A stretch of 64,000 nucleotides of DNA from Chitinophaga sp. sic0106 (GCF_019219075.1 NZ_JAHUWJ010000008.1:186001-250000), one strand, 5' to 3'; counted from the stretch's first letter, positions 1 through 9,488 are shown. Program-made: numbers and translations. The notes: generated by a model from the sequence alone, not told the origin.

Positions 1-117
1 AGGTTCAGTAACCTGGCTATAAATGCGCATGCCAGTGATGGCAAGAGCTACGCAACGCTGTTGATAGAACGTAATGGAAGCAACAAAAAAGCTTACATCG
101 CCTGGGTTAAATTTTAA
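1..117 (+). CDS. C-terminal end of an unidentified protein (partial)
   Basis: The last 38 codons of a reading frame that enters from the left edge and ends at TAA 115-117. It is the only frame open across this stretch. The residues alternate polar and hydrophobic, as in a beta-rich or secreted protein. No family can be named from so little. A strong terminator follows 23 bases later, which supports this as a real gene end. Confidence 0.6.
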   Translation, partial: RFSNLAINAHASDGKSYATLLIERNGSNKKAYIAWVKF

Positions 118-140
118 TAAACACCTGGCTAAATTAAAAA

Positions 141-168
141 GGACCGCAATTGCTGCGGTCCTTTTTTT
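141..168. terminator. Bidirectional intrinsic terminator
   Basis: Perfect 8-bp stem GGACCGCA/TGCGGTCC with a 5-base loop, followed by seven T on the plus strand and preceded by five A. It lies between the convergent partial gene on the left and aconitase on the minus strand, so it can serve both. Confidence 0.9.
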
Positions 169-191
169 ATGCATTTCGCCTAACAGTTTAA

Positions 192-2462
192 TTAAGCTTT
201 TTTAGCAGCTTCTGCACGGATTACGTTCAGCGCACCACCAGCTTTAAACCACTCGATCTGTTGTTCGTTGTAAGTGTGGTTAACAGGGAACTCGTCTTTG
301 CTGCCATCTTTGTGGTTCAGCACAACGGTCAGTTGTTTACCAGGAGCGAAGGTAGTCAGACCCAGGATATCGATGTTGTCATCTTCCTGTACTTTATCGT
401 AGTCTTCTTTGTTAGCGAAAGTCAGACCCAGCATACCTTGCTTTTTCAGGTTAGTTTCGTGGATACGGGCGAAAGATTTCACCAGGATAGCACGAACACC
501 CAGGTGACGTGGTTCCATGGCAGCGTGTTCGCGGCTGGAGCCTTCACCATAGTTTTCATCACCTACTACTACCGCACCTAAACCAGCAGCTTTATAAGCG
601 CGCATGGTAGCAGGAACTGCACCATATTCGCCCGTCAGCTCGTTCTTAACGGTATCAGTTTTATCGTTGAATGCGTTTACCGCACCGATCAGCATGTTGT
701 TGGAAATGTTATCCAGGTGACCGCGGTATTTCAGCCATGGACCAGCCATAGAGATGTGGTCAGTGGTACATTTACCTTTTGCTTTGATCAGCAGTTTCAG
801 TCCTTTCAGATCAGTACCTTCCCATGCAGCGAATGGAGCCAGCAGTTGCAGACGATCGGAAGTAGGAGAAACAATTACCTGAACACCGCTACCATCTTCA
901 GCAGGAGCCTGGTAACCGGCATCTTCTACTGCAAAACCTTTCACCGGCAGCTCAAAACCTTTAGGTTCATCCAGTTTCACCTGTTCGCCGTTCTTGTTAG
1001 TGAGGGTATCAGTGAGTGGGTTGAAAGTCAGGTCACCAGCGATAGCCAGTGCTGTTACGATTTCAGGAGACGCTACGAATGCGTGGGTAGAAGCCAGACC
1101 ATCATTTCTTTTCGCGAAGTTACGGTTGAAGGAAGTGATGATAGAGTTCTTACGGTTAGGATCATCTACGTGACGAGCCCATTGACCGATGCAAGGTCCG
1201 CAAGCGTTAGCCAGTACAACACCACCTACCTGAGCGAAAGTGTTCAGTAAACCATCTCTTTCGATAGTGTAACGAACCAGCTCAGAACCTGGAGTGATAG
1301 TATATTCAGATTTCATACCCAGGCCTTTGTCGATCGCTTGTTGAGCCAGGGACGCAGAACGGGAGATATCTTCGTAAGAAGAGTTGGTGCAGGAACCGAT
1401 CAGGGCAACTTCCAGTTTCTCTGGCCAGTTGTTTTCTTTCACTGCCTGAGCAAATTTGCTGATAGGCCATGCCAGATCCGGAGTGAAAGGACCGTTTACA
1501 TATGGTTCCAGTTCGTCCAGGTTGATTTCAATCACCTGATCGTAGAATTTCGCAGGGTCAGCGTACACTTCAGCATCCGGACGCAGGTGATCTTTTACCG
1601 CGTCAGCTGCTGCTGCAACTTCTGCTCTGCTGGTGAGCTTCAGGTAATCAGCCATTTTCTCGTCGTAAGCGAACAGAGAGCAGGTAGCACCTATTTCAGC
1701 ACCCATGTTACAGATAGTAGCTTTACCGGTTGCGCTGAATGAATCAGCACCTTCGCCAAAGTACTCAACGATAGCACCAGTACCACCTTTTACGGTCAGT
1801 ATACCGGCAACTTTCAGAATGATGTCTTTTGCAGAAGTCCAGCCACTCATTTTACCGGTCAGTTTCACACCGATCAGTTTAGGCATTTTGAGCTCCCAAG
1901 GCAGGCCAGCCATCACGTCTACCGCGTCAGCACCACCAACACCAATGGCCACCATACCCAAACCACCTGCGTTAGGCGTGTGAGAGTCAGTACCGATCAT
2001 CATACCACCAGGGAATGCATAGTTTTCCAGCACTACCTGGTGAATGATACCAGCACCTGGTTTCCAGAAACCAATACCATATTTATCAGAAATGGAGGAT
2101 AAGAAAGCGTAAACTTCTTTGTTTGTATCGTTAGCTATCGCCAGATCCTCAACGGCACCAACTTTAGCTTGTATCAGGTGATCGCAGTGAACAGTAGAAG
2201 GAACCGCAACTTTGTCACGACCAGCAGTCATAAACTGGAGCAAAGCCATCTGGGCAGTAGCATCCTGCATCGCTACACGGTCAGGAGCAAAATCTACATA
2301 TGATTTACCTCTTTCATAAGGAGTAGATGTAGGTGCGGATAAGTGTGCGTATAAAATCTTCTCAGCCAGTGTGAGTGGGCGACCTAACATCTTACGGGTC
2401 GCTTCCACCTTACCCGGTAATGCCGCATACACTCCTTTAATCATGTCAATATCAAACACCAT
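192..2462 (-). CDS. acn: Aconitate hydratase (aconitase, mitochondrial-like type)
   Basis: A 756-residue [4Fe-4S] enzyme that interconverts citrate and isocitrate in the TCA cycle. The three cluster ligands are visible as Cys358 (GSCTNSS) and Cys421/Cys424 (ACGPCIGQW), the same numbering as the mitochondrial enzyme. The swivelling C-terminal domain is recognisable by [15 protein letters not shown] near residue 635. The length and the CGPCIGQW signature fit the mitochondrial-like subfamily rather than AcnB. It is transcribed alone: a TAATTTTG -7 box lies 37 bases upstream and a bidirectional terminator lies 24 bases beyond the stop. The ATG at 2462 is the natural start, because the family's N-terminal region begins directly after it. 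Confidence 0.97.
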   Translation of the reverse strand: MVFDIDMIKGVYAALPGKVEATRKMLGRPLTLAEKILYAHLSAPTSTPYERGKSYVDFAPDRVAMQDATAQMALLQFMTAGRDKVAVPSTVHCDHLIQAKVGAVEDLAIANDTNKEVYAFLSSISDKYGIGFWKPGAGIIHQVVLENYAFPGGMMIGTDSHTPNAGGLGMVAIGVGGADAVDVMAGLPWELKMPKLIGVKLTGKMSGWTSAKDIILKVAGILTVKGGTGAIVEYFGEGADSFSATGKATICNMGAEIGATCSLFAYDEKMADYLKLTSRAEVAAAADAVKDHLRPDAEVYADPAKFYDQVIEINLDELEPYVNGPFTPDLAWPISKFAQAVKENNWPEKLEVALIGSCTNSSYEDISRSASLAQQAIDKGLGMKSEYTITPGSELVRYTIERDGLLNTFAQVGGVVLANACGPCIGQWARHVDDPNRKNSIITSFNRNFAKRNDGLASTHAFVASPEIVTALAIAGDLTFNPLTDTLTNKNGEQVKLDEPKGFELPVKGFAVEDAGYQAPAEDGSGVQVIVSPTSDRLQLLAPFAAWEGTDLKGLKLLIKAKGKCTTDHISMAGPWLKYRGHLDNISNNMLIGAVNAFNDKTDTVKNELTGEYGAVPATMRAYKAAGLGAVVVGDENYGEGSSREHAAMEPRHLGVRAILVKSFARIHETNLKKQGMLGLTFANKEDYDKVQEDDNIDILGLTTFAPGKQLTVVLNHKDGSKDEFPVNHTYNEQQIEWFKAGGALNVIRAEAAKKA

Positions 2463-2498
2463 GGAAAAAAATATTTAAGAGCGGTTAAAAATTGGTTG

Positions 2499-2506
2499 CA
2501 AAATTA
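2499..2506 (-). promoter_or_regulatory. Promoter -7 box for aconitase
   Basis: TAATTTTG on the minus strand matches the Bacteroidota -7 consensus TAnnTTTG. It predicts a leader of about 30 bases. The -33 element is weak. Confidence 0.55.
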
Positions 2507-2681
2507 CACATAAATCAACAAGTTTTTAAATTAAATCGGGTGAATATGAAACCTCACAACGTTAATGTTAATTATTATATTTAATTTTTGAACAACGTTC
2601 ATTACTGCGACTATACGGCAGGATCAGGTAATTGAATGATAATCAACCAATAATTGGACCGCTAAAATGGCAGCCTCTGTC

Positions 2682-2712
2682 TTGCTTTTCCGGTGGAAAA
2701 TTGATAAATTTG
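2682..2712 (+). promoter_or_regulatory. Promoter of the PspC gene, predicting a leaderless mRNA
   Basis: A TTG at 2682-2684 and TAAATTTG at 2705-2712 are separated by 20 bases, the spacing of Bacteroidota housekeeping promoters. The ATG at 2717 is only four bases beyond the -7 box, so the transcript should start at or next to the start codon. Confidence 0.5.
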
Positions 2713-2716
2713 AACC

Positions 2717-2938
2717 ATGAACCGTATTAAAGACTTCGTGGAATGGAAGGCCTTCGGAGTTTGCAATGCTATTGGTGACCGATTAGGTGTTGCAACTTCC
2801 CGGATCCGCCTCTTTTTCATCTATGCCACTTTCCTGACCATGGGATCACCACTCATCGTGTACATGATCCTCGCTTTCTGGATGAATATGAAAAATTACA
2901 TCCTGAACGCACGCCGTAACCCGGTGCGTTACCTGTAA
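2717..2938 (+). CDS. PspC-domain membrane protein
   Basis: A 73-residue protein that is essentially a single PspC domain. The N-terminal part holds the family pattern around FGVCNAIGDRLGV (residues 13-25), with arginines before a long hydrophobic segment at about residues 31-55 (FFIYATF to LAFWMN). It is probably an inner-membrane protein. PspC proteins take part in envelope-stress (phage-shock) responses in enterobacteria, but stand-alone PspC proteins of Bacteroidota have no settled role. The other psp genes are not nearby. Confidence 0.85.
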   Translation: MNRIKDFVEWKAFGVCNAIGDRLGVATSRIRLFFIYATFLTMGSPLIVYMILAFWMNMKNYILNARRNPVRYL

Positions 2939-2992
2939 TTGTTTAAAAATCAATTTGTTTGGTTAAATTCGCCGCCCTAAAGAATTTGACCG

Positions 2993-3799
2993 ATGAGATT
3001 TTATGCCTTACTATGCGCAATGGCTGCAATTTTGGGAATAGCTGCATGCTCCTCAAAAAACGAAACCATTTCCCCTGCCACTCCACCAACAGCAAAAGAC
3101 CAACGTATTACCTTTTATGAGGTTTTTGCAGGTAATGATACCATTAGATTTAACCATGCCCGTATGACCTACGACGCGTAAGGGCGCATCCTAACATTGG
3201 ATGATGGCTACGGAATCACTACTTACACTTATACGAACGGTATTATTTCTTCCCTTTACAAAATCCCTGTGGGAGACGGCAGATTCTACCAATTAGCCAC
3301 CACATCTTACATACACAAGGTAACAGGAACAACAGATTCACTGATCGCTATTAACTGGATAGGAGAGGCTGTCCCATACCTGAAAACACTCACCAAACAT
3401 ACCTATAATAGCCAGAACGGCCTGGTGGAAAGTGTCACCTACGACATGCTGCGTAATAATCTCTATCTCAAAACAGATAAAATTATAAGAGATCATCTGA
3501 ACAGGCCTATCACTGTTATATCTGGTAATTACGTCAGCAATTACATCTTCGAAGATGAACCTTATGTTGGACAGGCGTCCATTTATTTTCCCAACCAGGG
3601 AGTGACTACCACCAATCACTGTTACCTCGCCACCGATCTGACGATTACCGATACCCTCGGTGTTGTATGGAGTAAATGGAAATATGAAACTACCAGGAAT
3701 GCTGCCGGGTTAATAACAGAAATTAATACTCATACGCTTAACGCTTCCGGCGTTGTCCAGGATACAACACGATACAATTATCAATACGCATCTAACTAA
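2993..3799 (+). pseudogene. Secreted lipoprotein with YD-like repeats, interrupted by one stop codon
   Basis: Two consecutive segments in the same frame are separated only by TAA at 3179-3181. The first encodes a lipoprotein signal (hydrophobic stretch then GIAAC/SS) and ends in MTYDA. The second continues as GRILTLDDGYG and runs about 205 further codons to the stop at 3797-3799. Restoring CAA at the stop gives YDAQGRI, the usual form of YD-repeat-like strands in Bacteroidota lipoproteins, so a single C-to-T change is the simplest explanation. The downstream part has no convincing independent start; the first ATG in frame, at 3197, would give a cytoplasmic fragment. A good terminator follows at 3806. 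The function is unknown. A sequencing error is also possible. Confidence 0.75.
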
Positions 3800-3805
3800 A
3801 ACAAA

Positions 3806-3834
3806 AAGCCCCGGACATCACTATCCGGGGCTTT
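3806..3834. terminator. Intrinsic terminator
   Basis: A 10-bp stem AAGCCCCGGA/TCCGGGGCTT with an 8-base loop, followed by a short T-rich tail. It lies between the interrupted lipoprotein gene (+) and the convergent 134-residue gene (-), with A-rich sequence on the left side, so it may work in both directions. Confidence 0.85.
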
Positions 3835-3855
3835 CTGTTAATTATTTTTTCACTG

Positions 3856-4260
3856 CTATTCCAAATGGTAATTAGTCATCCCATGATAATGATTCTGCAA
3901 TTCATTCAGGGTAATGTCATGCTTCAACTGCCTGAATTCATCCCTGAAATGTAACACCAGCAAAGGATCATGCCCTGCAGGATACCAGCGCACCGAAAAA
4001 GGTCCTCTTACATATAAAGTCCCTTTTCCGTTGCCGGACTGTGCATCCTCTACATGAAACTGTAGCCGCAGCAACGTTTCCGGTGTCAGCGGAATTGATT
4101 TCAGGTTGTCAAGATCATACCAGAACTCATTTTCATTTTCTGTGGAAACAAGTACCTTCTTTTCTTCGTGGTCCACCTCCAGAATTGTGCCTTCTCTCTC
4201 CACTCCTCCGTAACTAGTAATAACAGTATCACCCGATTTTAAATGGTGTAAGTTTATCAT
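3856..4260 (-). CDS. Conserved hypothetical protein, beta-rich
   Basis: A 134-residue soluble protein without signal peptide or membrane segment. The first 50 residues read like a small beta-barrel (SGDTVITSYGGVEREGTI, then a run of Glu/Val-rich strands), followed by a mixed region containing RGPFSVRWYPAG and ending in HYHGMTNYHLE. I do not recognise the family. It is the next minus-strand gene after kdsA, with 70 bases between, so it could share the kdsA transcript, but nothing in its sequence links it to Kdo synthesis. Confidence 0.8.
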   Translation of the reverse strand: MINLHHLKSGDTVITSYGGVEREGTILEVDHEEKKVLVSTENENEFWYDLDNLKSIPLTPETLLRLQFHVEDAQSGNGKGTLYVRGPFSVRWYPAGHDPLLVLHFRDEFRQLKHDITLNELQNHYHGMTNYHLE

Positions 4261-4330
4261 AGCGAGAACGATTTAAAGTGTTATATGAATATACATAAAA
4301 CGCATCAAATCATCAAGATGTTCGAAAGGC

Positions 4331-5149
4331 TTATTTTACCACTTTCCGGATAGCCACCAGCTGTTCCAGCAGCTCTTCCAGTAAGTCTAAACGCAGCATG
4401 TTAGCGCCGTCAGATTTAGCACAGGCCGGATCAGGATGCGTTTCAATAAACAACCCATCCGCACCGGTAGCAATGGCCGCCTTGGCAATAGTACCAATCA
4501 GCTTTGGATTACCACCCGTTACACCGCTGGTTTGATTAGGCTGCTGCAGGGAATGCGTACAGTCCATCACCACCGGCTGACCCAACTCACGCATGATAGG
4601 AATATTACGGTAATCAACTACCAGATCCTGGTAGCCAAAAGTGGTACCGCGCTCCGTCAGCATAATATTATCGTTGCCTGCTCCCTTGATCTTTTCTACG
4701 GCAAACTTCATCGCCTCTCCACTAAGGAACTGGCCTTTCTTTACATTCACCACTTTACCGGTTTCCGCAGCTGCCAGCAGGATATCCGTCTGACGGCAAA
4801 GAAACGCAGGAATCTGCAGCACATCCACATAAGCCGCTGCCATAGCCGCTTCCGCGGCACTGTGTATATCTGAAGTTACAGGAACATTAAACGTCTTTCC
4901 TATTTTCTGCAACAGCTCCAGCCCCTCCACATCACCAATGCCGGTGAAAGAATGAATGCTGGTACGGTTAGCTTTACGATAAGATGCTTTGAAAATATAA
5001 GGAATCTCCAGTCGCTTGCAAATGCCTGATACCTTTTCGGCTACCTGCATCAGCAATTCTTCTTCTTCAATCACACATGGGCCCGCAATCAGGAAAAAGT
5101 TATCCGGATTGTACTGCTGCCCCTGGAACAATGTTTTTAAATGCTTCAT
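4331..5149 (-). CDS. kdsA: 3-deoxy-8-phosphooctulonate synthase (KDO-8-P synthase)
   Basis: A 272-residue TIM-barrel aldolase of the DAHP synthase class I family. It condenses phosphoenolpyruvate with arabinose 5-phosphate to give Kdo 8-phosphate for the lipopolysaccharide inner core. Family signatures are AGPCVIE near residue 22, the KASYRKANR substrate loop near 55, LTERGTTFGY near 166, and DCTHS near 196. The length is typical of the family. The presence of Kdo synthesis shows a Gram-negative envelope. The gene has its own -7 box 30 bases upstream and is divergent from the SDR gene at 5383. Confidence 0.97.
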   Translation of the reverse strand: MKHLKTLFQGQQYNPDNFFLIAGPCVIEEEELLMQVAEKVSGICKRLEIPYIFKASYRKANRTSIHSFTGIGDVEGLELLQKIGKTFNVPVTSDIHSAAEAAMAAAYVDVLQIPAFLCRQTDILLAAAETGKVVNVKKGQFLSGEAMKFAVEKIKGAGNDNIMLTERGTTFGYQDLVVDYRNIPIMRELGQPVVMDCTHSLQQPNQTSGVTGGNPKLIGTIAKAAIATGADGLFIETHPDPACAKSDGANMLRLDLLEELLEQLVAIRKVVK

Positions 5150-5178
5150 CTTGAAATTTTTTCTGTTGATTCAGTTTG

Positions 5179-5186
5179 CAAAGGTA
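5179..5186 (-). promoter_or_regulatory. Promoter -7 box for kdsA
   Basis: TACCTTTG on the minus strand fits TAnnTTTG and lies 30 bases before the kdsA start codon. No good TTTG is present at the -33 distance. Confidence 0.5.
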
Positions 5187-5382
5187 ACTTTTAAATCTTA
5201 GTTATAGGGAGACATAAATGCCGCTTGTAAGCGAAATGTCATATAATTGTAATGGAGCAACAATTCCTTTCGTGATTGGTAATTGGTATTGTTAAAGCAT
5301 TGTCATCCAGTGCAGGGCGTTGATCGAAAATAGCGGGGAACCCTTTAATATTACGTCCGTTTAGAAAAATACTGAACTTGTT

Positions 5383-6321
5383 ATGAAGAAAGATAAGATT
5401 CTGGTTATTGGTGCCTGCGGACAAATTGGCGTGGAGCTGACCCTGGCCTTGAGAAAAATGTACGGGGAATCAAATGTACTGGCTTCCGACCTCCGTGAAG
5501 AGCATGACCTGCTGAAAGGTACCGGTCCGTACGTGTCACTCGATGTGATGAACAAAGAAATGCTGCACGTACTGGTGATCCGCCACAATATCACCCAGAT
5601 CTATCTGCTGGCCGCTATCCTTTCGGCCACCGGCGAAAAAAATCCATTGCTGGCATGGCATATCAATATGCAATCCCTGCTCAACGTACTGGATATCGCC
5701 AAGGAAGAACACCTCGATAAAGTATACTGGCCAAGCTCCATCGCGGTATTCGGTCCTAACTCACCTATGCAGGATACACCGCAGCATACCATTATCGAAC
5801 CTACCACCATCTACGGTATCAGCAAATTCGCCGGCGAACGCTGGTGCGAATATTATAATCACCGCTATGGCGTTGATGTAAGAAGTCTCCGCTACCCTGG
5901 CCTTATCAGCTATAAATCAGCACCAGGCGGCGGTACCACTGATTACGCGGTAGAGATTTTCCACGAAGCCAAAGAAAATAAGAAATATACCAGCTTCTTA
6001 TCGGAAAATACTTATCTCCCTATGATGTATATGCCAGATGCCATCCGCTCCACCATCGAACTGATGGAAGCCGATGCAGCCAAAATATCCATCAGATCGG
6101 CTTATAACCTTTCTGCCATGAGTTTCTCTCCAAAAGAGATCGCCGCAGAAATCAAAAAACATATTCCTGATTTTACCATCTCCTACGAACCAGACTACCG
6201 CCAGCAAATCGCTGACGGATGGCCAAACAGCATGGACGATACCCAGGCCCGCACCGATTGGGGCTGGAAGCCGGAGTACGACCTCGCTAAAATGACCAAA
6301 GATATGCTGGACCATATCTAA
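5383..6321 (+). CDS. NAD-dependent epimerase/dehydratase, probably SDR-type L-threonine 3-dehydrogenase
   Basis: A 312-residue extended short-chain dehydrogenase. The NAD-binding Rossmann motif is IGACGQIG at residues 8-15, and the catalytic tyrosine and lysine are in YGISK at about residues 146-150. The region GLISYKSAPGGGTTDYAVEIF resembles SDR-type threonine dehydrogenases, which oxidise L-threonine to 2-amino-3-ketobutyrate, more than sugar-nucleotide epimerases. Substrate specificity is an inference and a UDP-sugar epimerase is not excluded. The gene stands alone between a divergent kdsA and a shared terminator at 6350. Confidence 0.85.
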   Translation: MKKDKILVIGACGQIGVELTLALRKMYGESNVLASDLREEHDLLKGTGPYVSLDVMNKEMLHVLVIRHNITQIYLLAAILSATGEKNPLLAWHINMQSLLNVLDIAKEEHLDKVYWPSSIAVFGPNSPMQDTPQHTIIEPTTIYGISKFAGERWCEYYNHRYGVDVRSLRYPGLISYKSAPGGGTTDYAVEIFHEAKENKKYTSFLSENTYLPMMYMPDAIRSTIELMEADAAKISIRSAYNLSAMSFSPKEIAAEIKKHIPDFTISYEPDYRQQIADGWPNSMDDTQARTDWGWKPEYDLAKMTKDMLDHI

Positions 6322-6349
6322 GCATCTGAAAAATATCTTAAAGGCAAAA

Positions 6350-6379
6350 AAGCCGCCAATCGCAGGATTGGCGGCTTTC
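6350..6379. terminator. Bidirectional intrinsic terminator
   Basis: A 12-bp perfect stem AAGCCGCCAATC/GATTGGCGGCTT with a 4-base loop, flanked by A on the left and T on the right. It separates the convergent SDR gene and cysN. Confidence 0.9.
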
Positions 6380-6404
6380 TTATTTTTATTGTTCAGCGAA
6401 GAAT

Positions 6405-7652
6405 CTACTCAATAAATCCTACCGCAACAGTCGTATTATTAAACTCATCAATCAGGATAAACGCGCCATTGGCGGGGTTTACACTGTATGGATCTGCCAA
6501 CACCGGTGATGCCGTTTTCACAGTAATTTTACCGATATCATTCAGCCCCATGGATGTTTTATCAGTTGTTTGCTGATAGCTGGTGACATCAATCACATAA
6601 TTGATCTGTTGCACTTTCGCCTTCACGCGGTTGATCCCATGTTGCAGGAGATAGGTTTTACCCGGTGTGAGTGGCTGTGCATCCATCCAGCAGATTTGCG
6701 CAGCAATTTCTTTCAGCTGTTGCGGTTGTGCGTCGGTTTTCACGAGCATGTTACCGCGACTACTATCAATTTCATCTTCGAGGGTGATCACCACGCTTTC
6801 TCTGGCGCGGGCGGTGTCCAGCTGTTTTTCGAATTGCTCAATTGTTTTGATTTTGCTTTTCTGGCCGGAAGGCAGGGAGATCACTTCATCGCCTATACTA
6901 AAATGTCCGCTGGCTACTTTACCGGCAAATCCACGGAAGTCGTGGTATTCGGTGGTACGCGGGCGGATCACGCTCTGAATCGGGAAGCGGGCAGGGTGTA
7001 CGCTGTCGGCGTGGTCAAACTGCACCTGTTCCAGGTAATCCAGCAGGGTAGGGCCCTGGTACCAGTTGATGGCGCCGTTGCTGGTGGCCACGTTTTCGCC
7101 GTACAGGGAAGACACCGGAATAAAGGCTACATCCTGCGCTTTAAAAGAGGCGTTTTGCAGCAGCTGCTGGAATTCTTCCACGATCTGGTTGAAGCGTGCT
7201 TCGCTGTATTCTACCAGGTCCATTTTATTTACGCAAACCACCAGGTAAGGAATACGGAGGAGGCTGGCGATGAAGAAATGGCGGAAAGTCTGTTCCACAA
7301 TGCCTTTGCGGGCGTCAATGAGAATCAGGGATACCTGGGCGTTAGAAGCGCCGGTCACCATGTTACGGGTATATTCCACGTGGCCGGGTGTATCGGCAAT
7401 AATATACTTGCGGGTAGGCGTGGAGAAGTAGATGTGCGCTACATCAATGGTGATACCTTGCTCACGTTCTGCTACCAGCCCATCTGTGAGCAGGGAGAGG
7501 TCAGTAAAGTCCAGTCCCTTGCGCTTGCTGGCAGCATGCAATGCTTCCATTTTATCCTGTGGGATGGAGTTGGTGTCGTAAAGTAAACGGCCTATAAGTG
7601 TGCTTTTACCATCGTCTACACTACCGGAGGTGGCTATACGTAATACTTCCAT
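6405..7652 (-). CDS. cysN: Sulfate adenylyltransferase, GTPase subunit 1
   Basis: A 415-residue EF-Tu-like GTPase that drives sulfate activation to APS together with CysD. The G1 P-loop is GSVDDGKST at residues 10-18, G3 is DTPGHVEYT near residue 90, and G4 is NKMD near 145. Elongation-factor-like beta-barrel domains follow. The length matches stand-alone CysN, so no CysC kinase is fused to its C-terminus, and the neighbouring CysH is of APS type. It is the last gene of cysH-cysD-cysN, 73 bases after cysD, and is followed by a bidirectional terminator. Confidence 0.97.
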   Translation of the reverse strand: MEVLRIATSGSVDDGKSTLIGRLLYDTNSIPQDKMEALHAASKRKGLDFTDLSLLTDGLVAEREQGITIDVAHIYFSTPTRKYIIADTPGHVEYTRNMVTGASNAQVSLILIDARKGIVEQTFRHFFIASLLRIPYLVVCVNKMDLVEYSEARFNQIVEEFQQLLQNASFKAQDVAFIPVSSLYGENVATSNGAINWYQGPTLLDYLEQVQFDHADSVHPARFPIQSVIRPRTTEYHDFRGFAGKVASGHFSIGDEVISLPSGQKSKIKTIEQFEKQLDTARARESVVITLEDEIDSSRGNMLVKTDAQPQQLKEIAAQICWMDAQPLTPGKTYLLQHGINRVKAKVQQINYVIDVTSYQQTTDKTSMGLNDIGKITVKTASPVLADPYSVNPANGAFILIDEFNNTTVAVGFIE

Positions 7653-7725
7653 TATTAAATATTTTTTTGCAGTGCCTTCGGCCCTGCTGTTGTTTTTAGG
7701 GAGATGTTAGTGCTGTGCGGGCATA

Positions 7726-8658
7726 TTAAAAGTAACCTGCCTGTTTGCGCTTTTCCATAGCGGCTTCAGAACGTTTATCGTCAATACGGGCACCTCTTTC
7801 AGATATTTTCGCTTCCATAATTTCAGCGATAATATCTTCGAGCTTGTCGGCATCGGAGATAACAGCAGCCGTACAGGTCATATCACCTACGGTACGGAAG
7901 CGTACTTTCTGGCGGTATGGCACCTCTTCAGCAGTGGTGTTGAGGTATTCAGAGTAAGGCCAGTATAAACCGTCTCTTTCAATGATTTCTCTTTCATGTG
8001 CGAAGTAGATGGAAGGAATTTCCAGCTTTTCGCGGCGGATATAATTCCATACATCCAGTTCAGTCCAGTTGGAGATCGGGAAAACTCTAACGTTTTCGCC
8101 TATATTAATTTTTCCGTTGAGGATATCAAACAGTTCAGGGCGCTGCATCTTAGCGTTCCATTGTCCAAATTCGTCCCGAACGGAGAATATTCTTTCCTTG
8201 GCACGTGCTTTTTCTTCATCGCGGCGGGCGCCTCCGATGCAGGCATCAAATTTACCTTCCTCGATGGCATCCAGGAGGGTAACGGTTTGCAGCGCGTTAC
8301 GGCTGGCATACTTGCCGGTTTCTTCCTGTACTTTACCCTGGTTGATACTATCCTGCACATTGCGTACAATGATATCCAGGCCAAGGTTATCTACAAGCCA
8401 GTCACGAAACTGAATCGTTTCCGGGAAATTGTGTCCGGTATCCACATGCAATAAAGCAAACGGAATTTTACCAGGGTAAAACGCCTTTTGGGCGAGGCGA
8501 ACGAGTGTGATAGAGTCCTTGCCACCTGAAAAAAGGAGTACAGGCTTCTCAAACTGGGCGGCCGTTTCGCGTAAAATATAAATGGCTTCATCCTCCAGTG
8601 CCTGCGGAAATTCCCAATTGATCTGATTCGTCATTGGACTATAATTAAGTGAATGCAA
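7726..8658 (-). CDS. cysD: Sulfate adenylyltransferase subunit 2
   Basis: A 310-residue ATP-sulfurylase catalytic subunit. It has the PP-loop SGGKDS near residue 45, where many CysD proteins have a slightly different residue, then FALLHVDTGHNFPE and the C-terminal GDMTCTAAV typical of the family. It works as a heterodimer with CysN. The first ATG (8658) gives eight extra residues; the second ATG at 8634 starts at MTNQINWEF and aligns better with the usual N-terminus, so either is possible. It lies 22 bases after cysH. Confidence 0.96.
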   Translation of the reverse strand: MHSLNYSPMTNQINWEFPQALEDEAIYILRETAAQFEKPVLLFSGGKDSITLVRLAQKAFYPGKIPFALLHVDTGHNFPETIQFRDWLVDNLGLDIIVRNVQDSINQGKVQEETGKYASRNALQTVTLLDAIEEGKFDACIGGARRDEEKARAKERIFSVRDEFGQWNAKMQRPELFDILNGKINIGENVRVFPISNWTELDVWNYIRREKLEIPSIYFAHEREIIERDGLYWPYSEYLNTTAEEVPYRQKVRFRTVGDMTCTAAVISDADKLEDIIAEIMEAKISERGARIDDKRSEAAMEKRKQAGYF

Positions 8659-8680
8659 TATTGTTAGTTAGTAATGGAAC

Positions 8681-9364
8681 TTAGCCATGGAGGCCGCATT
8701 CCTTGTGAGACTCTTCCCACCACCAGCGTCCGGCTCTCGGCTGTTCGCCTGGTTCGATGGCGCGGGTACAAGGGGCGCAGCCTATGCTGATAAAGCCTTT
8801 GTCGTGCAATTTGTTATAAGGTACATTATTTTCTGATAGATACTGGATTACTTCATCATATCCCCAGTGGATCAGCGGATTGTACTTGTATAACCGTCGT
8901 TGCTCATCCCACTCTATTACTTTCATATCATGTCGGTTATCTGATTGCTCGGCACGCAGTCCGGTAATCCAGACTTTCACCCCTTCGAGTGCCCTGTTGA
9001 GCGGCACGATCTTACGTATGCCACAACACTCTTTCCTGTTGGCCACTGAATCATAAAAGCTGTTTGGTCCCTTTTGTTTGATCAGCTGCTCTACTGCAGC
9101 AGTCTCCGGGAAATACACGTCAATAGGTTGCTTGTAACGTGCCATTGTCAGATCTATGAGGTCATAGGTTTCCTGAAACAGGCGCCCTGTATCCAGGGTA
9201 AATACCCGAACGGGCAGTTGGTTCTTCCAGATAATATCTGCTATTACCTGGTCTTCCTGGCCAAACGAGGTGCTGAAGGCTACCGCTCCCGGATATTGTT
9301 CGGTGAGATATTGGATGCCCTCCGCTACCGACAAGTTGTCCAGCGCGGTGGTAATGTCTGTCAT
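8681..9364 (-). CDS. cysH: Adenylyl-sulfate (APS) reductase, [4Fe-4S] type
   Basis: A 227-residue reductase that converts APS to sulfite and AMP with thioredoxin. It carries the iron-sulfur signature Cys113-Cys114 (KECCGIRK) and Cys196/Cys199 (GCAPCTR), which marks APS reductases rather than PAPS reductases. The catalytic cysteine is Cys223 in KECGLHG. The nucleotide-binding loop is STSFGQED at residues 31-38. It is the first gene of the sulfate-activation operon and has its own promoter after the terminator of the Rrf2 gene. APS specificity fits the absence of an APS kinase gene here. Confidence 0.96.
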   Translation of the reverse strand: MTDITTALDNLSVAEGIQYLTEQYPGAVAFSTSFGQEDQVIADIIWKNQLPVRVFTLDTGRLFQETYDLIDLTMARYKQPIDVYFPETAAVEQLIKQKGPNSFYDSVANRKECCGIRKIVPLNRALEGVKVWITGLRAEQSDNRHDMKVIEWDEQRRLYKYNPLIHWGYDEVIQYLSENNVPYNKLHDKGFISIGCAPCTRAIEPGEQPRAGRWWWEESHKECGLHG

Positions 9365-9405
9365 GTAATACTTCCTTATAGTGATATGCTTGTGCCAGCA
9401 GTATA

Positions 9406-9413
9406 CAAAAATA
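9406..9413 (-). promoter_or_regulatory. Promoter -7 box for cysH-cysD-cysN
   Basis: TATTTTTG on the minus strand fits TAnnTTTG and lies 42 bases upstream of the cysH start. The A/T-rich stretch between it and the terminator at 9461 has room for a regulator site, but no clear operator is visible. Confidence 0.5.
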
Positions 9414-9460
9414 CATAAATCCTATAAAAAAGATAGACTAAATAGGTATAAGTGGAAAAA

Positions 9461-9488
9461 AAATGCTCCTGCGAAAACAGGAGCATTT
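9461..9488. terminator. Intrinsic terminator after the Rrf2 gene
   Basis: A perfect 11-bp stem AAATGCTCCTG/CAGGAGCATTT with a 6-base loop. On the minus strand it is followed by a run of T, so it ends the Rrf2 transcript ahead of the cysH promoter. Confidence 0.9.

Noticed and set aside
261..581. Plus-strand ORFs opposite aconitase (also 717-1250, 1338-1742)
   Set aside because: They are antisense to a gene with complete catalytic motifs and have no independent protein character.
6570..7586. Plus-strand ORF of 338 codons opposite cysN
   Set aside because: Antisense shadow of a gene with full GTPase motifs.
9433..9449. Operator for the Rrf2 regulator in ATAGACTAAATAGGTAT
   Set aside because: Only three outer bases on each side are symmetric; too weak to claim.
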